Assembly: GCF_023634865.1 (NCBI RefSeq)
Contig: NZ_JAMLJN010000006.1
Location: forward strand, 158,439 to 222,438
Length of the DNA: 64,000 bases
Direction: 5' to 3'
From: Flavobacterium fragile
GTDB taxonomy: Bacteria; Bacteroidota; Bacteroidia; Flavobacteriales; Flavobacteriaceae
Made by a program: the position numbers and the translations under genes. Positions 1 to 7,722 of the stretch are shown here, one piece after another. Within the stretch, counting starts at the first letter, position 1. Every line of letters begins with the position of its first letter. A model generated the notes under the pieces. It was not told where the DNA came from. It saw nothing but the letters and a program-made list of their open reading frames with translations, and searched no databases.

Positions 1-26
1 AATTTGTTGTAATAGGAAGAAAATTA

Positions 27-155
27 TTATCGCGTTCCTCCATGTCCTCCAGCAACAATTTTCAAAATTCTAATATTTAAATAAAAGAACTTGAATAACT
101 GAATTAAAAGATTTTGCATTTTTCTCTTCTGAGAATTAGATATTCTTTGTGTCAT
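27..155 (-). CDS. Small basic protein ending GGHGGTR
   Basis: A 42-residue frame runs from ATG at 155 to TAA at 27. It is Lys/Arg-rich, has a hydrophobic middle (around residues 16-34) and ends GGHGGTR. The composition looks like a real membrane-associated small protein rather than random AT-rich DNA, and my impression from memory is that flavobacterial genomes carry similar short proteins. No function can be given. It lies downstream of the flavoprotein gene on the same strand, separated by about 70 bases. It could be a chance frame, so confidence is moderate to low. Confidence 0.4.
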   Translation of the reverse strand: MTQRISNSQKRKMQNLLIQLFKFFYLNIRILKIVAGGHGGTR

Positions 156-225
156 ATTTTTTTACTGTTAGATTAAAAGCTTATCATTTATCTTGCTTGT
201 AAAGTAAAACTTTTCACTTTTCACT

Positions 226-1686
226 TTATTCTGGAATTAACCACCAAAAAGGTTTCATCTTAGCCTTATAAATAAAAGCGTAATGTAAAGCTAGTTTCAC
301 CCAGTGACCAGCTAAACCAATATCGCCAAAGGTTTTTTTGATGTCTCTTCCTCCAGTATTCGGATATTTTTTATAATCAGGAACAATTGGATACGTGGTA
401 ATACTTACACCACTACCTTGTGTCATTCCATAACCTGCAGAAGCTATACAAGCCGCTCCCATGTTGCCTAAAGAACCTTTATGATGTAACGATTCTTTTC
501 CTGCTTTTATGGAATCAATGATATTATCCGCAACTAATTTGGCTGTAATTCCAGAAGGCATACCAGTTCTTGGTGGCGATGGGAAAATTTCGGTTCCATT
601 TTTACTTTTACGTGGTTTTGAAATAGAGTGAGGAGGAGCAAATGCAATTCCAGGAGCAAATATGTTTTTATAACTTGGGTTTTGATAGGTCTCAGGCCAG
701 TCTTGCACTGTCCATTCTTCATAAGGTTTTGGAGTGTAATCGGCATCTACCACCATAAAACCTCTGAATAATTTTTCAGTTATATTTTGTCCGTCTTTAT
801 CATAAGCTTGAAAGCCATGTCCTGAGAATGCAGGAATCAACATACCAAAATCAAAGGATTCAGTTTTATATTCTCCCTCTAAATTTTCATAGTGTACCAA
901 TCCATCTTCCACTTTAGTAACTCCAGCTCCTAAAATCCATTTGATACCACGGTCTTCAAAAATCATTTCTACCATGTCTTTCGATTTCATGTTAAAACCG
1001 TTGTATTCCATCAACACGCCATCCATTCCAAAATCACCTAATTCATATTCATTGGATATCCAAATAATTTCAGCTTTTTCACGTACTCCAAATTTCTGCA
1101 ATTCCTTTTCTACATTCAGAATGTATTCAAAAGCCGCACCTTGACAAGTCGCTTTTGCATGCCCGGTTCCAATTAAAATTTTCGATTTTTTATCTGATTT
1201 TTTTAGTTGGTCAATTAATTTATGTAATGCTTCTGAAGCATGTTCCGCATGATCATAAGTACATACAGAATATACTTTATTAGTTCCTGGCTGTAATCCT
1301 TCGGTCATATCAAAAGCAAGTTTCGGACCAGTAGCATTGATTAAATAATCGTAAGTAACTTTTTCTTGTATACCTAGTTTATCTCCAAAAACACCTTCAA
1401 CTAAAATATAAGGTTTAGATTCTGTAATATCTCCTTCTGGATGAAAGGATATAGCTTTCGCTTGTTTGTAACCAATACCTTTTCTTTTATATAAGGGTTC
1501 TAAAGGAAATATCACTTCCTTTGATTTCATTCTTCCAATTCCTACCCAAATATTGGATGGCACCCATTGGTAATTTCTATTAGGTGAAACCACTAATACT
1601 TCGTGGTCTTTAGAAAGTTTTCTTCTTAAATGAGCTGCTGCTGTATGCCCTGCAATGCCCGCTCCTAAAACAACTATTTTTGACAT
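226..1686 (-). CDS. Sulfide:quinone oxidoreductase-like FAD flavoprotein
   Basis: This is a two-dinucleotide-fold FAD oxidoreductase of the SQR/NDH-2 group, expected to pass electrons from sulfide or a related thiol to membrane quinone. The N-terminus has the FAD Rossmann motif GAGIAG at residues 8-13. Cysteines that could form the sulfur-handling site are seen in VCTYDHAEH, in ATCQGAAFEY and in AACIASAGYG. The C-terminus carries an aromatic, basic stretch consistent with membrane attachment. The frame is open 8 codons further upstream, but the start at 1686 (MSKIVVLG) places the FAD motif normally. A CRP/FNR-type box lies about 50 bases upstream, as at cydA. Quinone reduction fits the neighbouring cydAB. 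The substrate is inferred; an NADH dehydrogenase-like role is possible. Confidence 0.75.
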   Translation of the reverse strand: MSKIVVLGAGIAGHTAAAHLRRKLSKDHEVLVVSPNRNYQWVPSNIWVGIGRMKSKEVIFPLEPLYKRKGIGYKQAKAISFHPEGDITESKPYILVEGVFGDKLGIQEKVTYDYLINATGPKLAFDMTEGLQPGTNKVYSVCTYDHAEHASEALHKLIDQLKKSDKKSKILIGTGHAKATCQGAAFEYILNVEKELQKFGVREKAEIIWISNEYELGDFGMDGVLMEYNGFNMKSKDMVEMIFEDRGIKWILGAGVTKVEDGLVHYENLEGEYKTESFDFGMLIPAFSGHGFQAYDKDGQNITEKLFRGFMVVDADYTPKPYEEWTVQDWPETYQNPSYKNIFAPGIAFAPPHSISKPRKSKNGTEIFPSPPRTGMPSGITAKLVADNIIDSIKAGKESLHHKGSLGNMGAACIASAGYGMTQGSGVSITTYPIVPDYKKYPNTGGRDIKKTFGDIGLAGHWVKLALHYAFIYKAKMKPFWWLIPE

Positions 1687-1707
1687 ATTTTTTTCAATTT
1701 GATAAAT

Positions 1708-1752
1708 CAAAATTAATTGTTATGTATTTGTGCTACAGCAACATTTGTTACA
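1708..1752 (-). promoter_or_regulatory. CRP/FNR-type box plus -7 element for the flavoprotein gene
   Basis: Read on the minus strand, TGTAACAAATGTTGCT (1752 to 1737) is followed after exactly 21 nt by TAATTTTG (1715 to 1708), which matches the Bacteroidota -7 consensus TAnnTTTG. One half site (TGTAAC) is perfect and the other has two mismatches. The layout equals that at cydA, the cytochrome operon and the copper receptor operon. Confidence 0.6.
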
Positions 1753-1754
1753 TA

Positions 1755-1783
1755 AAAACGCCCCGATTCAATCGAGGCGTTTT
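1755..1783 (-). terminator. Intrinsic terminator after cydB
   Basis: A hairpin with arms of the form AAAACGCC(T/C)CGATT. The stem is fully paired, with one G-U, only when read as minus-strand RNA, and T residues follow on that strand. It therefore ends the cydAB transcript and insulates the flavoprotein promoter. Confidence 0.75.
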
Positions 1784-1793
1784 CAAAAAAAAA

Positions 1794-2831
1794 TTAATAA
1801 CTCGTATCGTCCAGCTTAACTTTTCCGTTAAATGTTTTATAGAGAAATAAAAAGTAAGCAGCTAATAGAGGAGCACCTATTAAAACAATGGTTAACATAA
1901 TTCCTAACGATTTTTGTGAGGATGCTGCATTGTAAATGGTGATACTGTATTTTGGGTCAATACTTGAAATTAATAAAGTAGGATATAATTGAAAGGCAAC
2001 TAACATTAATAAAAATGCCATGGTAAGAGAAGAAAATATTAAGGCTTGAAAATACTTCTTTTTAGAAACCAATCGAGGCACATTGGCAACAGCCAAAAAT
2101 GAAAAAATAGGAATAACAAAAAACAGTGGATTATTTCTAAAATTATCTGTAACTTCTGGCATAAAAACCAAAGTATATAATGATGTTATTGAAAAACTAA
2201 CAATAAAGAAAATCATTCCTTTTTTTAACAAAAATGTTAATCGAGCATGCAATCTTCCTTCTGTTTTTAATAATAGGAAAATAGCGCCTTGTGTCATAAA
2301 AATAGAAAGTGTTGTTAAGCCAACCATAATAGCATATGGACTAAGAAATGAAAAGAAAACACCACCTTTGTAGCTGTAATTTTCTCCTAATTCAAATCCT
2401 TGTAATACATTTCCTAAAACAACTCCTAACAAAAAAGCAATTAATGTGTTGGATGCAAAATAAATAATATCCCAAGTTTTTCGCCACCACAACATGGTTT
2501 CTGCACTTCTAAATTTTATAGCCGATGAACGTAAAACCAATAACATTAAGAACAACATAAACGGAATATACATAGCCGAAAGCATTGTTGCATACATTAC
2601 AGGAAAACCCGCAAATAAAGCTCCTCCACCAATAATTAACCAAACTTGATTGGCATCCCAAAGTGGTCCAATAGCATTAATGGCAATTCGACGGCTTTCA
2701 TCTTTTCTAAAAAACAAATGCCATGCTCCTGCTCCGTAATCAAATCCTTCTAAAATAGCATAACCTGAAAATAATAATCCTACTACTAAATACCAAAGTG
2801 TTGGATAATCGATGCCTAAAAATGTTTCCAT
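1794..2831 (-). CDS. cydB: Cytochrome bd oxidase subunit II
   Basis: Subunit II of the cytochrome bd quinol oxidase, a high-affinity, NO- and sulfide-tolerant terminal oxidase in the inner membrane. The 345-residue protein starts with the family signature GFDYGAGAWHLF near residues 29-40 and has about eight to nine hydrophobic segments; the length is typical. It begins 10 bases after cydA, so the two are co-transcribed, and a terminator follows. Its partner flavoprotein downstream is a likely quinone-reducing companion. No anomalies were seen. Confidence 0.95.
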   Translation of the reverse strand: METFLGIDYPTLWYLVVGLLFSGYAILEGFDYGAGAWHLFFRKDESRRIAINAIGPLWDANQVWLIIGGGALFAGFPVMYATMLSAMYIPFMLFLMLLVLRSSAIKFRSAETMLWWRKTWDIIYFASNTLIAFLLGVVLGNVLQGFELGENYSYKGGVFFSFLSPYAIMVGLTTLSIFMTQGAIFLLLKTEGRLHARLTFLLKKGMIFFIVSFSITSLYTLVFMPEVTDNFRNNPLFFVIPIFSFLAVANVPRLVSKKKYFQALIFSSLTMAFLLMLVAFQLYPTLLISSIDPKYSITIYNAASSQKSLGIMLTIVLIGAPLLAAYFLFLYKTFNGKVKLDDTSY

Positions 2832-2841
2832 ATCTTGATGT

Positions 2842-4191
2842 TTAAATAGTTTCTAATTGATTGTGAGATTCGTTTTCGTAAGGACCGTGCTTGATTTTCT
2901 TATTCAAGGAGTACAAAAACAATAAGAATAAAATGGTATAAATAACCAAAAACAATATCAAAGAAAACAAAATTTGATTCGCTGATACTTCTTGCGAAAA
3001 GCCTTCACTGGTTCTCAAATGACCATAAACAATCCAAGGTTGACGTCCCATTTCTGCAGCAAACCATCCTGCTTGATTGGCAATTTGAGGTAATAAAACA
3101 GAGAATGAGAAAATCCACATTAGCCACTTGCTTTCAAATAGTTTTCCTTTCCACCATAAAAAGCAGGCGTAAAAAGTAAGAGCAATCAAGAACATTCCAA
3201 TAGAAATCATGATGTGATAAAATTGAAATACTGCATTTACCTGACTAGGTTGGTCTTCTTTCGGAAATGCATTTAAACCAGTAACTGGCGCTTTAAAATC
3301 TTGATGAACCAAAAATGATAATCCACCAGGAACACCTAAACCAGTAACTTCTTGTTTTTCATTATCAACCCAACCTAAAAGATACAAATCTGCTGGTGCC
3401 GATTTTTCATAATGCCCTTCCATTGCAGCTAATTTTGCAGGTTGATTTACAGCAACACCATCTGCGGAACTATGACCCGAAATCAATTGTGTAAAGGAAA
3501 CTACTGTAGCAACAACTAAAGCTATTTTAAACGCCACTTTAGATAATGCAACAAATTTTCCTTTTCTAATATAATAAGCATGTACACTTAACACCATAAA
3601 AGCACCTGCTAAAAATGCCCCTTGCCATACATGAATAATACGGTCTACACTTGATGGATTAAAAACCATTGCCCAAAAATCAGTTACTTCTGCTCGTGCC
3701 ATTAGACCTTCACCCACTATGTGATACCCAGCGGGTGTTTGTTGCCAACTATTTGCTACCACAATCCAGACAGCTGAAAACATGGAGCCTAAGAATACTC
3801 CAATTGTTGAAATAAAGTGTACTCTTGGTGAAACTCTATTCCATCCAAAAATTAAGATACCTAAAAAAGTACTTTCTAATCCGAAAGCAAACAATCCTTC
3901 TGCTGCTAATGCACTTCCGAAAATGTCACCAACATAGCGCGAATAAACTGCCCAATTGGTTCCAAATTCAAACTCCATGATAATTCCTGTTGCCACACCA
4001 ATTCCAAATGTAATAGCGAAGATTTTCAACCAAAAACGAGTTAAAACTTCGTATTCCTTTTTGCCAGTTTTTAAATATAATCCTTCAAAAATTACCATAA
4101 TCAATCCAATACCAATACTCAATGGCGGATAGATATAATGAAATGCAATAGTGAAAGCAAACTGAATTCGAGCTAATATTTCGACATCCAT
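2842..4191 (-). CDS. cydA: Cytochrome bd oxidase subunit I
   Basis: Haem-bearing subunit I of cytochrome bd; it oxidises quinol and reduces O2 to water. The N-terminus shows the haem b595 histidine (H18, in FHYIYPPLS). The acidic proton-channel stretch around FEFGTNW and AAEGLFAF is present, as are the Q-loop side NSWQQTPAGY and the hallmark GRQPW near residue 382. The length of 449 fits the short Q-loop form common in Bacteroidota. It is first in the operon, with a CRP/FNR-type box 52 bases before its ATG, as expected for an oxygen-responsive oxidase. Confidence 0.96.
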   Translation of the reverse strand: MDVEILARIQFAFTIAFHYIYPPLSIGIGLIMVIFEGLYLKTGKKEYEVLTRFWLKIFAITFGIGVATGIIMEFEFGTNWAVYSRYVGDIFGSALAAEGLFAFGLESTFLGILIFGWNRVSPRVHFISTIGVFLGSMFSAVWIVVANSWQQTPAGYHIVGEGLMARAEVTDFWAMVFNPSSVDRIIHVWQGAFLAGAFMVLSVHAYYIRKGKFVALSKVAFKIALVVATVVSFTQLISGHSSADGVAVNQPAKLAAMEGHYEKSAPADLYLLGWVDNEKQEVTGLGVPGGLSFLVHQDFKAPVTGLNAFPKEDQPSQVNAVFQFYHIMISIGMFLIALTFYACFLWWKGKLFESKWLMWIFSFSVLLPQIANQAGWFAAEMGRQPWIVYGHLRTSEGFSQEVSANQILFSLILFLVIYTILFLLFLYSLNKKIKHGPYENESHNQLETI

Positions 4192-4213
4192 AACAATATT
4201 TTTTTATGAAACA

Positions 4214-4258
4214 CAAAACTATAAGATGTTAGAGACTTTAAAAGTAACGCTTGTTACA
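4214..4258 (-). promoter_or_regulatory. CRP/FNR-type box plus -7 element for cydAB
   Basis: On the minus strand TGTAACAAGCGTTACT (4258 to 4243) precedes TAGTTTTG (4221 to 4214) by 21 nt. This puts the box near -41, the position of a class II activator site. It is one of four sites with identical geometry in the first 19 kb. Confidence 0.7.
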
Positions 4259-4291
4259 CAAACAAAAAATTAACATCTGTTTATTTTCATC

Positions 4292-4318
4292 AAAAAAAAA
4301 GCCCCGAAAAATCGAGGC
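4292..4318 (-). terminator. Intrinsic terminator after the small Cys/Lys-rich gene
   Basis: GCCTCGA and TCGGGGC pair as minus-strand RNA (one U-G) and are followed by nine T residues. The stem closely resembles the one at 1755-1783. Confidence 0.8.
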
Positions 4319-4342
4319 GTTTTGAATTTATTTTGAATAAAA

Positions 4343-4549
4343 TTATTCAGCTTTTTTAGTAGCGGCTTTTTTAGATGAACAACATCCACCTGATTTAGAC
4401 TCAGAACCGCAAGATTTTTTATCTTCTGTTGAGCAAGATTTTTCAGTTTTTGCTTTCTCTTTTTTAGCTTTTTGTTTAGGCTCTTGCGCATTAACATTCA
4501 TTGAAAACATAAAAGCTGCAACAGCTAGGATAGAAACTAATTTTTTCAT
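4343..4549 (-). CDS. Small secreted Lys/Cys-rich protein
   Basis: This 68-residue protein has a clear signal peptide (about residues 1-21, cleavage after NVNA). The mature part is made almost entirely of Lys, Glu, Ser and six Cys, including CC pairs (GGCCSS). That points to a periplasmic metal- or thiol-reactive polypeptide, but this is inference. It stands alone between cydA and a T9SS gene and has its own terminator. A longer frame overlapping it in another phase (4270-4497) lacks a signal peptide and was not chosen. Family unknown to me. Confidence 0.7.
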   Translation of the reverse strand: MKKLVSILAVAAFMFSMNVNAQEPKQKAKKEKAKTEKSCSTEDKKSCGSESKSGGCCSSKKAATKKAE

Positions 4550-4655
4550 TGTTTTTATTTTTTAATTGTTATTTATTCTTTTTTGTGTGCATTGCACTAT
4601 GACAAATATATATAATTTTGTAAATAGTACTCTTAATTTTTTATTATTTTAACAG

Positions 4656-6257
4656 TTAAATTTTTTTTATTACTTTTTCAGACACATAAAACTTATCATC
4701 GAATACAAAAGTAATAATTACAAATTCAGTATTTGCTGAAGAAATATCAAAATTCATGCCGCTTTTCCCAGCACGAATTCCTTCAATATCACCTTCTTCA
4801 ACTACTTTTCCATCTAATGTAGAAATCATGTAATTCACCGAAGTTTCATAAGGCATCGTAAATTCTACTCGAATGGTGTCTGAAGTTGTAGGATTTGGCG
4901 AAACTACAACCGAAAAAGGGTTTTTACCATCAATTTGTTGTACGTTTAATGGTGTGTTTTTTACCAATTTTACTTCATAAATTGTTGGATCAGCAGAAGT
5001 CAATCCGGTTTGATTGTCAGTAAATGCAGATGGCGAAGCACTTTGAATTCCGCCAAATAAATGTCCAATTACAAATTCATTAGCTGTAATATTCGACAAT
5101 TGTATCACTTCATTTGAATAATGTGGTAAATTTTCATTTGGGATAAATTCGGCTCCAGCGCCTTTTAAATTTGGCATTTCCACTGGTAATTGGTATTCAT
5201 ATAAATCTCCTGTAGCTGTTCGAGTAGTTCTACTAATTGTTTTCACAAAAGGAACCGTATTATCTTGAATTAAATTTCCTGCTTGATAGAAATACTGACT
5301 CATTCCTCCAAAAAACAAATTGTGCATTTGGTTTAAAGTAGCATCATACAAACATGCTTTTCCGCTGTGGTAATTGCTCAAATATTGATTGAATTGTGTC
5401 TGCGGATAATAACCTGATGCTTTGATGTCAACTGGATATAAAAACGGCAAATCAACCGCAATTTGAAATACACCAGATGAAATGGTATAACCTAACTCAC
5501 CATCAGGAAACACTTGAGGCAATAAATTATAATCGCGACGGTGCAAATGAACCGCATCTGAAATTACTTCATAATTGGCAAAACTTAAAGTTGTTCCGGA
5601 ATTATCAATCGTGAATTTTCGGATAGCATTCGAATACGTTTGGGTAAACGTTGGGTTATTCATTGGGTTATATCTCCCATCAAAACGATGTCCGCCAACC
5701 AAATAAAATGTAGAACCAATTTTTGCTAATTGACCACCAGTAATAGCGAAATTTGCATTCGAAATTTGTTTGAAATAAGTAGTTATTGGCGTTCCTGCAA
5801 TGATAGCGTTTATCAAATTAGGCACATCAACCGAAGTTAAATTATCAAACGTTTTATGATCGGCAGCGGTTGTCGAATAAGCATAACCTCCAATAATAAA
5901 CAAAGCATCTCCGTCTTGATAAAAGTTCATGTTTGTAGATTGCAATTGTTCTTTAATTCCTGTTGGAAGCGAATTTACGGAAACCGACCACGATTGTTGG
6001 GTAGCAATATCTACCACATACATATCTGTGTTATTCTGTGCTCCTGGAAAAGCATTATTAGGCTGACGTGCATGAACACCATCTTTTCTTCCACCAATTA
6101 TAAGCCATTTTCCGTTGTGTTGAGCAAAAGCATACGAATGTAGCCCTGGTAAGCCAGAAACAGCAACCGGAGTTAAAACTACATCATAATCAAATGTAGT
6201 TTGTGCTATTGATGACTGCAAAAAAGTCAATAATAACACGATGAAATATTTTTTCAT
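4656..6257 (-). CDS. Secreted Kelch-like protein with T9SS type A sorting domain
   Basis: A 533-residue exported protein: signal peptide at residues 1-18, Kelch-like blades (GKWLIIGGRKDG, ALFIIGGYAYS, STFYLVGGHRFDG, HNLFFGGMSQ) typical of a beta-propeller, and a C-terminal T9SS domain of about 80 residues starting at VVVSPNPTT and ending in KVIKKI. Type IX secretion would place it on the cell surface or outside. It is the last gene of a minus-strand run, 62 bases after the small protein at 6320-6640, so it may share the thioredoxin operon promoter. The ligand is unknown. Confidence 0.8.
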   Translation of the reverse strand: MKKYFIVLLLTFLQSSIAQTTFDYDVVLTPVAVSGLPGLHSYAFAQHNGKWLIIGGRKDGVHARQPNNAFPGAQNNTDMYVVDIATQQSWSVSVNSLPTGIKEQLQSTNMNFYQDGDALFIIGGYAYSTTAADHKTFDNLTSVDVPNLINAIIAGTPITTYFKQISNANFAITGGQLAKIGSTFYLVGGHRFDGRYNPMNNPTFTQTYSNAIRKFTIDNSGTTLSFANYEVISDAVHLHRRDYNLLPQVFPDGELGYTISSGVFQIAVDLPFLYPVDIKASGYYPQTQFNQYLSNYHSGKACLYDATLNQMHNLFFGGMSQYFYQAGNLIQDNTVPFVKTISRTTRTATGDLYEYQLPVEMPNLKGAGAEFIPNENLPHYSNEVIQLSNITANEFVIGHLFGGIQSASPSAFTDNQTGLTSADPTIYEVKLVKNTPLNVQQIDGKNPFSVVVSPNPTTSDTIRVEFTMPYETSVNYMISTLDGKVVEEGDIEGIRAGKSGMNFDISSANTEFVIITFVFDDKFYVSEKVIKKI

Positions 6258-6319
6258 TGTATAAAATTATAAATTAAGCTCCTATAAAATAAGAACTATA
6301 AATAAACTTTTTAAATTTC

Positions 6320-6640
6320 TTAAATGAAAAATTTCGGTGGATGCCAAATAGAATGTTGGTATTTTGGAATGAAAATCATTTCATAGTTTGATTTTTCCTT
6401 TTCGGTATAAAAATCAGGAATTAAAATGATTTCTTTGAGTGAAATTTCAGCAACAAATTGCGTTGGACTAAAGTTCAAATTCATAATTACTTTACCTTTT
6501 TCGCAACCCGAATTTGATTCATCAGCATTATGACAAGTATTTTGACATTCTTGACTCACAAACATTTTCATAGCTCTAGCCGATGGCAAAGTAGTAAGTG
6601 CCATTAGGTAAACAAAAAGTATGTAAGTAATAATTTTCAT
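6320..6640 (-). CDS. Small exported protein, thioredoxin operon
   Basis: A 106-residue protein with an N-terminal hydrophobic signal (about residues 1-23), three Cys (ECQNTC, SGCEKG), a beta-rich middle and the C-terminus SIWHPPKFFI. The end resembles that of the divergently encoded small protein at 7283-7693 (SSFHPPQ), suggesting related periplasmic roles. It follows the thioredoxin gene by 23 bases. Its position opposite a copper-type receptor operon suggests metal or thiol chemistry. The function is not known. Confidence 0.6.
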   Translation of the reverse strand: MKIITYILFVYLMALTTLPSARAMKMFVSQECQNTCHNADESNSGCEKGKVIMNLNFSPTQFVAEISLKEIILIPDFYTEKEKSNYEMIFIPKYQHSIWHPPKFFI

Positions 6641-6663
6641 GATACGAAATTACGAAAAAAAAA

Positions 6664-6966
6664 TCAATGCGAATGTTCTAGAACATTTTTTATTATTTCT
6701 TCTTTTGATAAAACGGCTTTTGTTTGCCAAACTATTTGCCCTTCAAAAAACAAAACCAACATTGGTAATGTTGTAATTTGATATTGTTCAGCAAGATTTG
6801 GCGCTTCATTAACATCTAAATTGTAAACTAAAACTCTATTCCCTATTGCGTTTTTAACTTGTTGTAATGTTGGCGTCATCATTTGACATGGATTACACTC
6901 GTTTGTTTTAAAATTTATTAAAACAGCTTCATTTGTATTGATGCTTTTTTGAATAGTTGTTTCCAT
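6664..6966 (-). CDS. Thioredoxin-family protein with CNPC active site
   Basis: A 100-residue single thioredoxin fold. The redox motif is C24-N-P-C27 instead of the usual CGPC. The strand LVYNLDVNEAP and the cis-proline segment ITTLPMLVLFFEG are intact. There is no signal peptide, so it should be cytoplasmic. It lies 2 bases after the small membrane protein at 6969-7160 and is certainly co-transcribed with it. The CNPC variant would shift the redox potential and partner choice. Confidence 0.85.
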   Translation of the reverse strand: METTIQKSINTNEAVLINFKTNECNPCQMMTPTLQQVKNAIGNRVLVYNLDVNEAPNLAEQYQITTLPMLVLFFEGQIVWQTKAVLSKEEIIKNVLEHSH

Positions 6967-6968
6967 AT

Positions 6969-7160
6969 TTATTTTGTTTTAGGAATTTGACAACCTTGTG
7001 CACCACAACCGGTATCAAAAAGTGCTTGTATTAAAAAAAATGAGGCAAAAAGCAAGAAAAAATATTGATTTGTGGTAATAGCATGATAAGCAATTCCAAC
7101 TGAGAAAAATAATCTAATCCATCTCATTAAGTGCCAATTTGTAAAAAATATTTTTTTCAT
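6969..7160 (-). CDS. YgaP/DUF2892-like small membrane protein
   Basis: A 63-residue protein with an amphipathic start (NWHLMRWIRLFFSVG), two hydrophobic segments and a CGAQGC motif close to the C-terminus. This matches the small inner-membrane modules often joined to rhodanese domains (YgaP-like). It is first in the thioredoxin operon, so sulfur or thiol relay at the membrane is a reasonable inference. A CRP/FNR-type box lies 47 bases upstream but its promoter geometry is best on the opposite strand. Confidence 0.65.
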   Translation of the reverse strand: MKKIFFTNWHLMRWIRLFFSVGIAYHAITTNQYFFLLFASFFLIQALFDTGCGAQGCQIPKTK

Positions 7161-7206
7161 ATGTATTTTAATTTAATGTAAATTTATTAGTATTTTTGCA
7201 GTTCGT

Positions 7207-7251
7207 TGTAACAAATATTACAAACTATGTAAAATGCATAATTTAATTTTG
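7207..7251 (+). promoter_or_regulatory. CRP/FNR-type box plus -7 element, copper receptor operon
   Basis: TGTAACAAATATTACA (7207-7222; outer T/A extends the palindrome to 7206-7223) is followed after 21 nt by TAATTTTG (7244-7251), exactly as at the other three boxes. On the minus strand the same box sits 20 nt from TAAATTTA, a weaker -7, so it may control both divergent operons. Confidence 0.65.
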
Positions 7252-7282
7252 TTGTTATAATGGAGTTTATATTCAAATACAT

Positions 7283-7693
7283 TTGAAAACATCTACCAAA
7301 TATCTTATTACTACAATACTACTTGTATCAATGTTTTCTCAATCATTGAAATTTTCTTATTTGGTTTATGAATACACTACAAACAACAAAGCATTTACAG
7401 AAAAATATTGTAAAAATATAGATAAACCAGCGCTAAAATGTAATGGTAAATGTCATTTAAAAAACGAATTAGCAAAAACTTCAGAAACCAACAAACCTGT
7501 TAATTCCGAACAAAAACAAAATACTAATTATCAAACCGAAATTTTATTTTTTGAAACAATTACTTGGTATCAATTTCCTTCGGATTTTTGTTTTCTAAAT
7601 AAAATTATTAATTCTAAATACACGAATTTGTATTGCGACTTATTTACAAATTCGTCTTTTCATCCTCCACAAAACACACTGTTTATAGCTTAA
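7283..7693 (+). CDS. Small exported protein with CxGKC motif
   Basis: A 136-residue protein with a signal peptide. Its Cys motif is EYCKN followed by LKCNGKCHL, typical of small flavobacterial proteins encoded just upstream of TonB receptors. The C-terminus is SSFHPPQNTLFIA. The only usable start in frame is TTG at 7283; an in-frame stop lies at 7244-7246. It is first in an operon with the receptor at 7723 and lipoprotein at 9843. The Cys/His content suggests periplasmic metal (copper) handling, which is inference from context. Confidence 0.7.
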   Translation: MKTSTKYLITTILLVSMFSQSLKFSYLVYEYTTNNKAFTEKYCKNIDKPALKCNGKCHLKNELAKTSETNKPVNSEQKQNTNYQTEILFFETITWYQFPSDFCFLNKIINSKYTNLYCDLFTNSSFHPPQNTLFIA

Positions 7694-7722
7694 TTACAAA
7701 TTAATTTAAACAGTAAAATAAA

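Noticed and set aside
4270..4497. Minus-strand frame of 75 codons overlapping the Lys/Cys-rich gene
   Set aside because: It is a different phase of the same Lys-rich DNA, has no signal peptide and runs through the terminator. The 68-residue frame with a signal peptide is preferred.
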